Below the pieces are notes generated by a model. It had not been told where the DNA came from, searched no databases, and saw nothing but the letters and a program-made list of their open reading frames with translations. 64,000 bases of DNA from Exiguobacterium marinum DSM 16307 (GTDB taxonomy: Bacteria; Bacillota; Bacilli; Exiguobacteriales; Exiguobacteriaceae): NCBI RefSeq assembly GCF_000620845.1, contig NZ_KK211189.1, positions 2,690,162-2,754,161 on the forward strand. The letters are read 5' to 3'. Positions 25,598 to 33,457 of this stretch are shown here, in pieces. The position numbers and the translations under genes are program-made. Position 1 is the first letter of the stretch; each line of letters starts with the position of its first letter.

Positions 25598-25878
25598 TAG
25601 TTTTTTTCATCACGAATGATTCGTTTCAAGACCGCAAGCGCTTCTTGGTCATTTGACTCTACTGCTTTAAAGAAATCGTTGAAGAAGTGATACAACACGA
25701 ACCGGTCAGGATGAGACTTCGTCTGTTCCTTGATCGTAGAAAAAATCAGTCGTCGCAAACGACGTTTCGTTTGCGTTTCTTCCGGTAATTCTTCACATCG
25801 GTCCTTGAAAGCACGATATACAGAATTGATCAATTCCTCATGTTCATCATACGACCGATTATAGGCAACTTGTTCCAT
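25594..25878 (-). CDS. Hypothetical helical protein, 94 aa
   Basis: A 94-residue, highly charged and predicted all-helical protein (EELPEETQTKRRLRRLIF, LYHFFNDFFKAVESNDQEAL). No membrane span, no cysteine motif; I do not recognise a family. I chose the ATG at 25878 because AAAGGGGGG is 9 bases upstream; a 7-residue extension is open but lacks a site. It stands between ade and the lysine transporter on the same strand, with no clear terminator after it; the lysine-riboswitch promoter lies at its 3' end. The real gene status is likely from the ribosome site and codon pattern. Confidence 0.62.
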   Translation of the reverse strand: MEQVAYNRSYDEHEELINSVYRAFKDRCEELPEETQTKRRLRRLIFSTIKEQTKSHPDRFVLYHFFNDFFKAVESNDQEALAVLKRIIRDEKNY

Positions 25879-25996
25879 CTGTAATATCCCCCCTTTCAAT
25901 GTTGACCCGATGAAACTTGACGTAACTATACCAACTTACTGTCAGGCATTCAATCGTTATCGACCGTTCTTAACAAAAATCATACGTTAGACCGAG

Positions 25997-27706
25997 TCAA
26001 GACTTGATAAATGAGAAAGTGGTCACGTCGAACAACCCCATATCGGTCAATTTCAAATCAGGTATGACCGGTAAAGCGAGGAATGACATTGTCAAATACG
26101 GATTGAAATGGCGGTGTGCCCCAACAATATCGAGTGCATCATTCAACTGTTCCAAAATGTCCGCCACTTCTCGGTATGGACGTTTCGTCATGAGGCCTCC
26201 GATTTCAAGTGGAAGCACGGCGAGCACTTTCCCTTCCGATACAGCCACGACTCCACCACCTACTTTTTCAAGCGTTTGAGCTGCGAGCAACATATCTTCC
26301 GGGCTGACTCCAGCAATGACCAAGTTATGACTGTCATGGGCTACAGTAGCCGCAAGCGCTCCTCGTTTTAACCCGAATCCCGTGACCGGAGCAAGCGCCA
26401 TGTGCCCTGTTCCGTGATGGCGTTCGATCACAGCGAGCGTTGCGATATCTTGTGATAAATCCGCTCCTGAAGAATCCGGTTGGAATGAAAGGCGCTGTCG
26501 TTTCGTCAATAAGCTGTTCGGCAGCACTTGAATGACATCGACCGCTTCCTCACTTGGCTCGAGTCGGAATGAATCGACTGTCAGCTCAGGTAACGCAAGT
26601 TCACCTTTCATGGGTTTCGGTACTTCTATCCCTTCAGCATCAAATGTTGCATTCCCTTGTTCGGCGACGAGCGTACCGTTGACATAGACTTGTTCAATTT
26701 TTACCGATTCGACGTCTGACAAGATAACGAAGTTTGCTTTCTTACCAGGTGCGATCGCCCCGACCTCTTTCAATCCATAGGCCTCTGCAGCATGCAGACT
26801 TGCGATCGCATAAGCCGTTTCCGGCTTGACGCCTTGCTTGATGGCGGTACGGATGTTGTAGTCGATCCCACCTTCCGCGACCAAGTCATCTAAGTGCTTA
26901 TCGTCCGTACAGAAAAGGAAGCGATGGGCGTTGCTTTCTGTCACGGCTAGACTGACCTTTTCCACGTTTCGAGCAACTGAGCCCTCACGAATCTGAACGT
27001 AAAAGCCGCGCCGTACCCGTTCCATCGCCTCTTCAGCAGTTGTACATTCATGGTCTGTCATGATTCCAGCAGAGCGATAGACGTTCAATTGGTCAGGATT
27101 TAGACCCGAAGCATGTCCGTCGACCACTTTACCCGCTTGCTCCGTCTGCGCAATCTTTTGAAGCATGTCTTCACTTCCCGCTTCAACCGATGGATAGTCC
27201 ATGACTTCACCTAAGCCATGCACCCCTGGGTCCCCTAAAAATGGAGCCAAGTCTTCAGCATACAGTTTTGCACCCGCATGTTCAAACGGTGTCGCCGGTA
27301 CACAGCTCGGGAGCATCATCCGAACATCGAGTGGAAGACCTTTTGCATCTGCTAACATATATTCAATTCCGAGCGCTCCGTTCACGTTCGCAATTTCGTG
27401 CGGGTCGGCAATCACTGTCGTGACGCCTAGTGGCAAGACGGCTTTTGCAAACTCATGTGGCGGGACCATCGATGACTCGATATGGACGTGTGAGTCGATA
27501 AAGGATGGTGCGAGTGTCCATGCCGGGTCGTGGTATTCGACTTCCCCCTCATATCCGTCCCCAATTGCTACGATATACCCTGCATCGATGGCGACGTCTG
27601 TACGAATCGTTTCACGACTGTACACGTCAATCACAGCGACGTCTTTAAAGACGACGGCCGCTTTCTTTTTCTTTGCGGCGATGTCAATCAAATGTTGTTT
27701 CTCCAT
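25997..27706 (-). CDS. ade: Adenine deaminase
   Basis: A 569-residue amidohydrolase-fold enzyme of full Ade length, converting adenine to hypoxanthine and ammonia in purine salvage. Metal site motif SFIDSHVHIESSM (about 68-80), ADPHEIANVNG, DGHASGLNPDQLN and FLFCTDDKHLDDL are the adenine deaminase hallmarks. The C-terminal Ade domain ends NPYLTMSFLALPVIPDLKLTD-like. AGGAGAACG precedes the ATG. It diverges from the gamma carbonic anhydrase gene, with a 119-base intergenic region containing a promoter and a 12-bp palindrome. Confidence 0.95.
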   Translation of the reverse strand: MEKQHLIDIAAKKKKAAVVFKDVAVIDVYSRETIRTDVAIDAGYIVAIGDGYEGEVEYHDPAWTLAPSFIDSHVHIESSMVPPHEFAKAVLPLGVTTVIADPHEIANVNGALGIEYMLADAKGLPLDVRMMLPSCVPATPFEHAGAKLYAEDLAPFLGDPGVHGLGEVMDYPSVEAGSEDMLQKIAQTEQAGKVVDGHASGLNPDQLNVYRSAGIMTDHECTTAEEAMERVRRGFYVQIREGSVARNVEKVSLAVTESNAHRFLFCTDDKHLDDLVAEGGIDYNIRTAIKQGVKPETAYAIASLHAAEAYGLKEVGAIAPGKKANFVILSDVESVKIEQVYVNGTLVAEQGNATFDAEGIEVPKPMKGELALPELTVDSFRLEPSEEAVDVIQVLPNSLLTKRQRLSFQPDSSGADLSQDIATLAVIERHHGTGHMALAPVTGFGLKRGALAATVAHDSHNLVIAGVSPEDMLLAAQTLEKVGGGVVAVSEGKVLAVLPLEIGGLMTKRPYREVADILEQLNDALDIVGAHRHFNPYLTMSFLALPVIPDLKLTDMGLFDVTTFSFIKS

Positions 27707-27738
27707 CTCTCGTTCTCCTTATTCCACGTATTTTAACT

Positions 27739-27768
27739 ATCTTACCAAGAATATTCTTTTCGTTGCAA
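27739..27768 (-). promoter_or_regulatory. Possible ade promoter with a 12-bp palindrome in the spacer
   Basis: Minus strand TTGCAA (27763-27768), 18-base spacer, TAAGAT (27739-27744). The spacer contains the perfect palindrome AAGAATATTCTT (27747-27758), a candidate repressor site. Confidence 0.42.
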
Positions 27769-27825
27769 TTTCTTTTTCAAGTTGTGCGACAATGATAACA
27801 TATTTATCTGAAAGGGGTTACAAAG

Positions 27826-28362
27826 ATGCAATATAAATTAGAAAAACTGATACCTCAAGTCGATCCGACGGCTTATGTTGCACCGGGAGCACATGTGATT
27901 GGTGACGTGACGATTGGGGCTCACTCGGGAGTCTGGTTCAATACCGTCATTCGAGGAGACGAAGGGCCTATTCAAATCGGTTCTTACGTCAACATCCAGG
28001 ATGGTTCGATGATCCATCAATATGAAGGTTCACCGACTATCATCCATGACCGTGTCTCAATCGGTCATATGGCGATGATTCACGGTTGTGAGATCGAAGA
28101 AAATTGCCTAATCGGTATGCATGCCACCGTACTCGACGGAGCGAAGGTCGGAAAAGGATCGTTCGTTGCAGCCGGTGCGCTCGTCACGCCGAACATGCAA
28201 ATTCCTGAAGGGGTGATGGTGATGGGTGTTCCCGCAAAAGTCGTCCGTCCGTTGAACGATGAAGACCGTTTTATTATGGAAAGAACGGTAAAGAAGTATG
28301 CGAAACGCGCTGAACAATATAAACAGTCGTGTATCCCACTATGTGAGACACCTAATTCATGA
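27826..28362 (+). CDS. Gamma-class carbonic anhydrase family protein (left-handed beta helix)
   Basis: A 178-residue hexapeptide-repeat protein. Repeats such as VIGDVTIGAHSGVWFN run through most of the chain. The three metal histidines of the gamma-CA/YrdA family are present: His64 (SMIHQY), His81 and His86 (GHMAMIHGC). Such proteins form trimers with Zn or Fe between subunits; many have weak or unproven carbonic anhydrase activity. The ATG follows GAAAGGGG. The stop codon overlaps a perfect cre site. Confidence 0.9.
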   Translation: MQYKLEKLIPQVDPTAYVAPGAHVIGDVTIGAHSGVWFNTVIRGDEGPIQIGSYVNIQDGSMIHQYEGSPTIIHDRVSIGHMAMIHGCEIEENCLIGMHATVLDGAKVGKGSFVAAGALVTPNMQIPEGVMVMGVPAKVVRPLNDEDRFIMERTVKKYAKRAEQYKQSCIPLCETPNS

Positions 28363-28373
28363 AAGCGTTTACA
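28360..28373 (+). promoter_or_regulatory. Catabolite-responsive element (cre) for CcpA
   Basis: TGAAAGCGTTTACA matches the cre consensus TGWAANCGNTNWCA at every position. It begins at the stop codon of the gamma-CA gene and lies about 100 bases upstream of the next small ORF. Such a location is compatible with CcpA activation from upstream or with a transcription road-block. Confidence 0.68.
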
Positions 28374-28471
28374 AGATTCATAAAATGTTAACGTTTCTCT
28401 CGAATTTTCTACATAGTTCCTTTGTATACTGAAGTTGTAGCCAAGCTGACGTATTGAAAGGAGCCCACTCT

Positions 28472-28657
28472 ATGTATCCGAACCATGATCAACTCATGCT
28501 AGACCTGTACGCCTCATCCATCGATCCGAGTTATGGCCTTCATATCGATGATTCTTTCGATGACACTCTTCACGGTACGCATCGTGAGGTTTGGGAACGT
28601 ATGCATTTGGATAATAGTAGAGAAGAAGATTCTAAAAACGGAGGAACGACTGGATGA
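28472..28657 (+). CDS. Hypothetical small acidic protein, 61 aa
   Basis: A 61-residue, soluble, acidic protein (many Asp/Glu/His; DDSFDDTLHG in the middle). I do not recognise it. GAAAGGAG lies 9 bases before the ATG, an earlier in-frame ATG precedes that site. A cre site and a TATACT -10-like sequence lie upstream and a strong terminator downstream, so it appears to be a short independent transcript. Its TGA overlaps the ATG of a 17-codon ORF that has its own GGAGG. Function unknown; glucose-dependent control is suggested by the cre site only. Confidence 0.55.
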   Translation: MYPNHDQLMLDLYASSIDPSYGLHIDDSFDDTLHGTHREVWERMHLDNSREEDSKNGGTTG

Positions 28658-28707
28658 TTCCAACACCTGTGATTCAAGATTGGCTCGCAACTAAATTGAA
28701 GCGATAA
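28654..28707 (+). CDS. Possible 17-residue micro-ORF coupled to the 61-aa gene
   Basis: ATG to TAA reading MIPTPVIQDWLATKLKR, a short amphipathic, basic-ended peptide. GGAGG lies 9 bases upstream and the start overlaps the previous stop (ATGA), which would allow translational coupling. Too short to support by composition; offered as a candidate. Confidence 0.28.
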   Translation: MIPTPVIQDWLATKLKR

Positions 28708-28725
28708 ATGACCAATATATAGATC

Positions 28726-28762
28726 AAGCGAGCGAAGGGCCATCCCCTCGCTCGCTTTTTTA
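28726..28762. terminator. Bidirectional terminator after the small ORFs
   Basis: AAGCGAGCGA / TCGCTCGCTT with inner GGG/CCC and a 4-base loop, followed by TTTTTT. Also serves the convergent nitroreductase gene. Confidence 0.85.
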
Positions 28763-29314
28763 TTCGAACATGATGAGATGTGAGTCAATCGGTTGTCGCG
28801 CTTTTGGTGAAGGGATATCCTCGACATCATATTTACCGATTTGAAGTAAACCGATAAAGGTTTCCCCTTCCGCTCCAATCATCTCTTTCAACCGTGCATC
28901 GTCAAATAGTCCACCTGTCCGCCACACCATCCCGATTTCACGTTCACTAAACAAGAGTTGGATATTTTGAATAAACGTCGCCGTCGCGAGCAACGCATCA
29001 CGATTTCCTTTGTCCGTCTCAAAATGTTTTGCCGTCACATATATACAGGTTGCCGCATTCAAGATCCGTCCGGTCACCTTTTCACGTTGTCCCTCTGACG
29101 CCTCCGAGAAGGCTGGTTCGAGCGCATCGAGTAACACTTGCTTCCCGTCCCCATTGAACACATACACGTTCCATGGTTCGACTTTATTGTGAAATGGTGC
29201 ATGATGTGCCGATTGCAACACTTCATAGAGCACTTTCGTATCAATGGGTTCTTCTCTGAACATACGGACCGTACGTCTTTCTTCAATTAACTTTTGTGCT
29301 ACTGTCCTTGTCAT
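28760..29314 (-). CDS. Nitroreductase family protein (FMN-dependent)
   Basis: A 184-residue nitroreductase. The N-terminal ERRTVRMFREEPID is the FMN-binding RRSxRxF-type segment, followed by SAHHAPFHNKVEPWNVYVF and, near the C-terminus, GLLQIGKYD. The length fits the small YdjA-like branch. Likely an NAD(P)H-dependent flavin reductase of quinones or nitro compounds; substrate unknown. I chose the ATG at 29314 (AGGGGAAG upstream), since the much longer open frame crosses a clear promoter and the lysA terminator. Confidence 0.88.
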   Translation of the reverse strand: MTRTVAQKLIEERRTVRMFREEPIDTKVLYEVLQSAHHAPFHNKVEPWNVYVFNGDGKQVLLDALEPAFSEASEGQREKVTGRILNAATCIYVTAKHFETDKGNRDALLATATFIQNIQLLFSEREIGMVWRTGGLFDDARLKEMIGAEGETFIGLLQIGKYDVEDIPSPKARQPIDSHLIMFE

Positions 29315-29347
29315 GACCGTCACTTCCCCTTTTTTTTTCTCTTCTCT

Positions 29348-29376
29348 ATCATAATTGAAAAACGTTCTCATTTCAA
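29348..29376 (-). promoter_or_regulatory. Nitroreductase promoter with palindromic spacer
   Basis: Minus strand TTGAAA (29371-29376), 17 bases, TATGAT (29348-29353). The spacer holds the imperfect dyad TGAGAACGTTTTTCA (29356-29370), a possible operator with some likeness to both cre and 7-1-7 Fur-type sites, matching neither well. Confidence 0.55.
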
Positions 29377-29380
29377 AATC

Positions 29381-29410
29381 AAAAAAGACTACAGATTGCT
29401 CTGTAGCCTT
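29381..29410 (-). terminator. Terminator of the lysine biosynthesis operon
   Basis: Minus strand AAGGCTACAGA, loop GCAA, TCTGTAGTCTT, then TTTT. It overlaps the lysA stop codon and ends the eight-gene operon. Confidence 0.8.
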
Positions 29411-30701
29411 AAATCGATTGTCCAATGACCTCGCATGCCACCAAGTCTTCAAACGTTTGGCGACGTACGACGAGGCGATGATGCCCATCCTTGACGAACA
29501 CAACGGCAGGACGAAGCATTTGGTTATAGTTGCTCGCCATCGAGAAGTTATACGCTCCCGTTGCTTTGACGAGTAGCAGATCACCCGGTGTGACAGGAGG
29601 AATCAAAGAGCGGTTCGAGATGATATCTCCCGACTCGCAACACGCTCCGACAATTTTTGCCTCGAGCGTCTTCTCTTCATTCATCCGAGTCGCTGCCACG
29701 ACTTCGTACTCCGCGTCATACAATGCCGGACGGATATTATCCGTCATCCCGCCATCGACGGACACAAATGTACGAACACCGCTCACTTCTTTGACGGTCC
29801 CCACTTCATAAAGCGTGGCACCTGCATTGGCGACGAGCCAACGCCCTGGCTCAATTCCGACTTTCGGAAGTGGGAGCTCGCGAGCGCTCACTTCTTCAAC
29901 CAATGTCTCCATGACTTGCTCCATCGTCCGGGCAAAATCGAGATATTCGTCTTCATCCAAGTAAGCGACGCCGAATCCACCACCGATGTTCAAGACGTCC
30001 GTCGTATACCCGGTTTCCTGACGAATGTTATCCATGAACCGGACCATCGTCTTCACCGTGTTGGTAAAGAGAGTCGGATCTTGAATTTGAGAGCCGACGT
30101 GACAATGGATTCCCTTCAACTGTAAATGCTCGGCTTCTAACGTCGCACGAACAGCGTCCAAATACGTGTCGTCATGCGTCGGGAAACCAAATTTTGTATC
30201 AACCCCACCCGTTTGAATCGCCGCATGGGCACCTCCAACGACTTGAGGCACGATGCGGAGAAGCACATCGACTTCGCGATTATATTCAGCCGCAAGTCCT
30301 GACAAGAGGCTAATTTCACGCATATTGTCGATGGTAAATTGTGTAATCCCTTGTTCGAGCGCGTATGTGATGTCAAGAATCGTCTTGTTCGACCCGTGGA
30401 CGTGAATGCGCTCCGCCGGTACACCGGCATGCAGTGCCACGTACATCTCACCCCTTGAGACGACGTCGATGCTCATTCCTGCCGCCATTACTTTTTCATA
30501 CACGGCCGCAATCGATAACGCTTTTGACGCGTATAACGCATACGTGTTCGGATACTTGTCTAAAAACGTATCCTGAACAATCCCGAGGCGACGCTCTAGT
30601 TCTCCTTCACTCATGATGTATAAAGGTGTCCCGTACGTCGCTTGAAGTTCACGGACGGACACACCTTCGATCAAACATTCTGATTGATTGGTGGTGTACA
30701 T
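29409..30701 (-). CDS. lysA: Diaminopimelate decarboxylase
   Basis: A 430-residue PLP enzyme that decarboxylates meso-DAP to lysine, the last step of lysine synthesis. Family marks are YALYASKALS with the PLP Lys60, GIHCHVGSQI, NIGGGFGVAY and ACCESGDII (catalytic Cys of the partner site). It is the last gene of the riboswitch-controlled operon. Its start lies 31 bases inside the alr gene, so the two are overlapped and probably translationally linked. Confidence 0.95.
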   Translation of the reverse strand: MYTTNQSECLIEGVSVRELQATYGTPLYIMSEGELERRLGIVQDTFLDKYPNTYALYASKALSIAAVYEKVMAAGMSIDVVSRGEMYVALHAGVPAERIHVHGSNKTILDITYALEQGITQFTIDNMREISLLSGLAAEYNREVDVLLRIVPQVVGGAHAAIQTGGVDTKFGFPTHDDTYLDAVRATLEAEHLQLKGIHCHVGSQIQDPTLFTNTVKTMVRFMDNIRQETGYTTDVLNIGGGFGVAYLDEDEYLDFARTMEQVMETLVEEVSARELPLPKVGIEPGRWLVANAGATLYEVGTVKEVSGVRTFVSVDGGMTDNIRPALYDAEYEVVAATRMNEEKTLEAKIVGACCESGDIISNRSLIPPVTPGDLLLVKATGAYNFSMASNYNQMLRPAVVFVKDGHHRLVVRRQTFEDLVACEVIGQSI

Positions 30702-31759
30702 ACAATTCCTCCTTCAAAGCGATGTGGAATGCGCCACGAACGGGCACAGAGCTGTTCTGAGTTGTTGGCGTAGCCAATACGTGTCACATCATCGATTTTT
30801 GTTTCTATACCGTACAACGTGACCTGGTCGCCGATGTGCACATCCTCGCCGACTTTGATGAAGCTATGGCTCATAAAAATGTTACTTACGAACGGATAAG
30901 CTTTCCCGTCAATGTGAACGGGTAAATGACGTCTCGCCCGCATCAACCCATCCCCGTATCCGACCGGAAGAACGGCGATTCGTTCCTTCGTTTCGGCCGT
31001 GTATCCCGTCCCATATCCGACATGAGCCCCCGCTTCAATGTCATGGACCGCGACCACTTCCGTCTCCCAGTGAAAAGCAGGAACTAACCATTCGACCGGC
31101 TCGACCGAAGAATAGCCGTATAAGAAGATCCCGACACGCACATGAGTGCAATGATGCAGACGTGAATCATCTTGAAGCGTGGCCGCACTGTTTGCCGCAT
31201 GAATCAATTCAAACGTATGACGTTCCATCAAACGTGTCGACCAGTCGGCAAAACGTTCGACTTGAACGCTATGCTCGACTTCCGCATTGTCTGCATCCGC
31301 AAGCGGGAAATGTGTACATAACCCAACGAGGTTTAACCCTTCATCCTGACAGAAGGCGACGATTTGTAGCGCTTCTTCAAATGTTTTGGCACCGAATCGA
31401 TTCATGCCGACATCTAGTTTTAGATGTAGGCGAACACCATCGAGATGCTCCCGCTGTGAGACGAGCCATTCATACGACCCGATAGCAACATCAAAGTCAT
31501 GGGCATGCACGTGTTGCCACGTATATACCGGGTTCATGACGAGGACACGAGCCTTTTCCGCATGCGTTCGTACTTCAATCGCTTCTTCGAGCGTGGTCAC
31601 CATGAAATGACGGACCCCTTCATCGTACAAAGTCGTCACAACTGGCTCCATTCCTAGGTTATAGGCATTGTTTTTCACGACCGCAAACACAGGGCGTCCT
31701 AGCGTTTCAATCCGACGTTTGTTTTTGCGAATCGCACTCAAGTCAATTGTGACTCCCAT
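30671..31759 (-). CDS. alr: Alanine racemase family protein in the lysine operon
   Basis: A 362-residue fold-type III PLP protein: FAVVKNNAYNLG with PLP Lys29, an HAANSAATL segment, RVGIFLYGY, and YGTGYTAETKERIAVLPVGYGDG. N-terminus is a little shorter than classic alanine racemases, and KNNAYNLG deviates from the usual KANAYGHG. A second alanine racemase gene in the DAP operon is known from Staphylococcus (alr2), where its exact role is unclear. AAAGGGG precedes the ATG. It may supply D-alanine for wall synthesis or act on another amino acid. Confidence 0.88.
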   Translation of the reverse strand: MGVTIDLSAIRKNKRRIETLGRPVFAVVKNNAYNLGMEPVVTTLYDEGVRHFMVTTLEEAIEVRTHAEKARVLVMNPVYTWQHVHAHDFDVAIGSYEWLVSQREHLDGVRLHLKLDVGMNRFGAKTFEEALQIVAFCQDEGLNLVGLCTHFPLADADNAEVEHSVQVERFADWSTRLMERHTFELIHAANSAATLQDDSRLHHCTHVRVGIFLYGYSSVEPVEWLVPAFHWETEVVAVHDIEAGAHVGYGTGYTAETKERIAVLPVGYGDGLMRARRHLPVHIDGKAYPFVSNIFMSHSFIKVGEDVHIGDQVTLYGIETKIDDVTRIGYANNSEQLCARSWRIPHRFEGGIVCTPPINQNV

Positions 31760-31773
31760 ACTGTAAAACCCCT

Positions 31774-32700
31774 TTACTCTTTCACTGCTGATTTAACGAA
31801 CGTAATCCAGTCGCGGTGTTCTGGAAGTTGTCCTGTCACGGCCTCACGATAGCGTGACAACATTTCTGTCGCGACCGTCTGGACGCCGCTACCGATCGAG
31901 ATATGGTCGACTTCGATGACGCTCGTCACCTCGGCCGCTGTTCCTGTCAAGAAGATTTCATCGACCACGTACAGCTCGTCGCGTCCGATATGGCGCTCCA
32001 CGACTTCATAACCTGCTTCTCGCGCAAGTTGCATGACCGTTTGGCGTGTGATGCCATCTAATACAGAACAGTCGAGTGATGGTGTCGTGATCGTCTTCCC
32101 TTTGACGAGGAAGATGTTCGCGACACTCGCCTCACTGACGTTCCCATTCATATCGAGGGCGATCGCTTCATCAAATCCATCACGAAGCGCCTCTCCTTTT
32201 AATAGTTGTGAGTTCATATAGTTTGATGCCGCCTTCGCTTGCATCGGCATCATTGTAGAAGACACACGGCGATACGAGGCCACTTTTGCCCGAATCCCGA
32301 CTGTCTTGCTGAAATATTCACCGAGCGGCCAACACGAGATGGCAACATGTACCTTCGTCTCCGTCGTCGGCATAAGTGCTTGCCATGGTGTTCCAAGGAA
32401 GACGAACGGACGGATGTAACATGCTTCAAATCCGTTTCGTTCAATCAATTCCATCGTCGCTTGTTCGAGCTCATCCACCGTATACGGTAGTGTGACGTGG
32501 TAGTATGCACACGAGCGAACGAGTCGCTCCAAGTGCTCACGCAATCGGAAGATGGCGGGGCCTTCCTCCGTATGGTAGGCACGAATCCCTTCAAAGAACC
32601 CACTTCCGTAGTGAATCGCGTGTGTCATGATACTCGTGTTTGCGTCAGTCGGCTCAATCCAAGCCCCGTCTTTCCACATCCATTGTCCATACTGTTCCAT
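31774..32700 (-). CDS. Class IV PLP aminotransferase (branched-chain aminotransferase-like)
   Basis: A 308-residue fold-type IV aminotransferase. IHYGSGFFEGIRAY near the N-terminus, PLP Lys156 in MPMQAKAASNYMNSQ, and DMNGNVSEASVANIFLVKG are those of IlvE. By sequence it is a branched-chain aminotransferase. It sits between dapH and alr in the lysine operon, where Staphylococcus-type operons carry the N-acetyl-DAP deacetylase. The acetylase pathway needs an aminotransferase, so use on N-acetyl-2-amino-6-oxopimelate is possible, but unproven. Alternatively it simply makes valine, leucine and isoleucine. Confidence 0.88.
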   Translation of the reverse strand: MEQYGQWMWKDGAWIEPTDANTSIMTHAIHYGSGFFEGIRAYHTEEGPAIFRLREHLERLVRSCAYYHVTLPYTVDELEQATMELIERNGFEACYIRPFVFLGTPWQALMPTTETKVHVAISCWPLGEYFSKTVGIRAKVASYRRVSSTMMPMQAKAASNYMNSQLLKGEALRDGFDEAIALDMNGNVSEASVANIFLVKGKTITTPSLDCSVLDGITRQTVMQLAREAGYEVVERHIGRDELYVVDEIFLTGTAAEVTSVIEVDHISIGSGVQTVATEMLSRYREAVTGQLPEHRDWITFVKSAVKE

Positions 32701-32749
32701 AATAAAACTCTCCCATTCCTCGTTGTTTATATTTTCTGTCTATTATACG

Positions 32750-33457
32750 TTAGAGAGAGCGTAAGTCATCAACAAGTTGCGTTTTTTCAGAAGTTTTTTC
32801 ATCTTTCTGTTTGATGATTCGTGCCGGTGTTCCCGCAACGACGACACCTGGAGGGACGTCTTGTGTGACGACACTGCCTGCCGCGACAACCGCATTTTCA
32901 CCAACACGAACCCCTTCCAAGATGACCGCGTTCGCTCCGATCATGACGCCATCTTCGATGATGACCGGATCTTTTGAAGGTGGCTCAAGGACACCAGCGA
33001 CCACGGCACCAGCGCCAAGGTGAACGTTTTTCCCGAGCGTTCCGCGTGCCCCGATGACAGCATTCATGTCGACCATCGAACCATCTCCAATGACAGCTCC
33101 AATATTGACGACAGCTCCCATCATGACGACCGCGTTGTTCCCGATTTGGACGTGGTCTCGGATGAACGAACCTGGTTCGATTCGTGCATTGAGCTGTGTC
33201 GTATCGAGCATCGGTACGGCACTGTTGCGACGGTCGTATTCGAGATGTGAATCCGTGATGACCGACGCATTGGCTTCTAAGAACGTGGCCGCGCGTTCTG
33301 CCGTCGTCAAGAACAGTTTCGATTCATCTGTTCCAAATGCTTTTGCTTCCTCGATTTCAAGCCCCGCCAATTGACCGTTGACGTAAAGCTTTACTGGTGT
33401 TTCCTTTTTAGCATCTTTAATATATTGTGCGATTTCATAAGCGTTTGTGAGTAACAT
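32750..33457 (-). CDS. dapH: Tetrahydrodipicolinate N-acetyltransferase
   Basis: A 235-residue left-handed beta-helix acyltransferase with an N-terminal DapH/DapD_N helical domain ([15 protein letters not shown]) and hexapeptide repeats from about residue 90 ([21 protein letters not shown]). The C-terminal part ends in [12 protein letters not shown]. It is the bacillary acetyl-CoA-using form rather than the succinylase. I chose the ATG at 33457 because GAGGAGG is 8 bases upstream. This start lies inside the dapB gene, giving a 23-base overlap. Confidence 0.93.
   Translation of the reverse strand: MLLTNAYEIAQYIKDAKKETPVKLYVNGQLAGLEIEEAKAFGTDESKLFLTTAERAATFLEANASVITDSHLEYDRRNSAVPMLDTTQLNARIEPGSFIRDHVQIGNNAVVMMGAVVNIGAVIGDGSMVDMNAVIGARGTLGKNVHLGAGAVVAGVLEPPSKDPVIIEDGVMIGANAVILEGVRVGENAVVAAGSVVTQDVPPGVVVAGTPARIIKQKDEKTSEKTQLVDDLRSL

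Noticed and set aside
27201-27836. 211-codon open frame antisense to ade
   Set aside because: It lies opposite a complete, well-conserved adenine deaminase, has no domain and no ribosome site. Long antisense frames are common in this codon usage.
28760-29584. Longer nitroreductase start (274 residues)
   Set aside because: The extension passes through a good promoter and the lysA terminator and has no similarity to the family; the ATG at 29314 is preferred.
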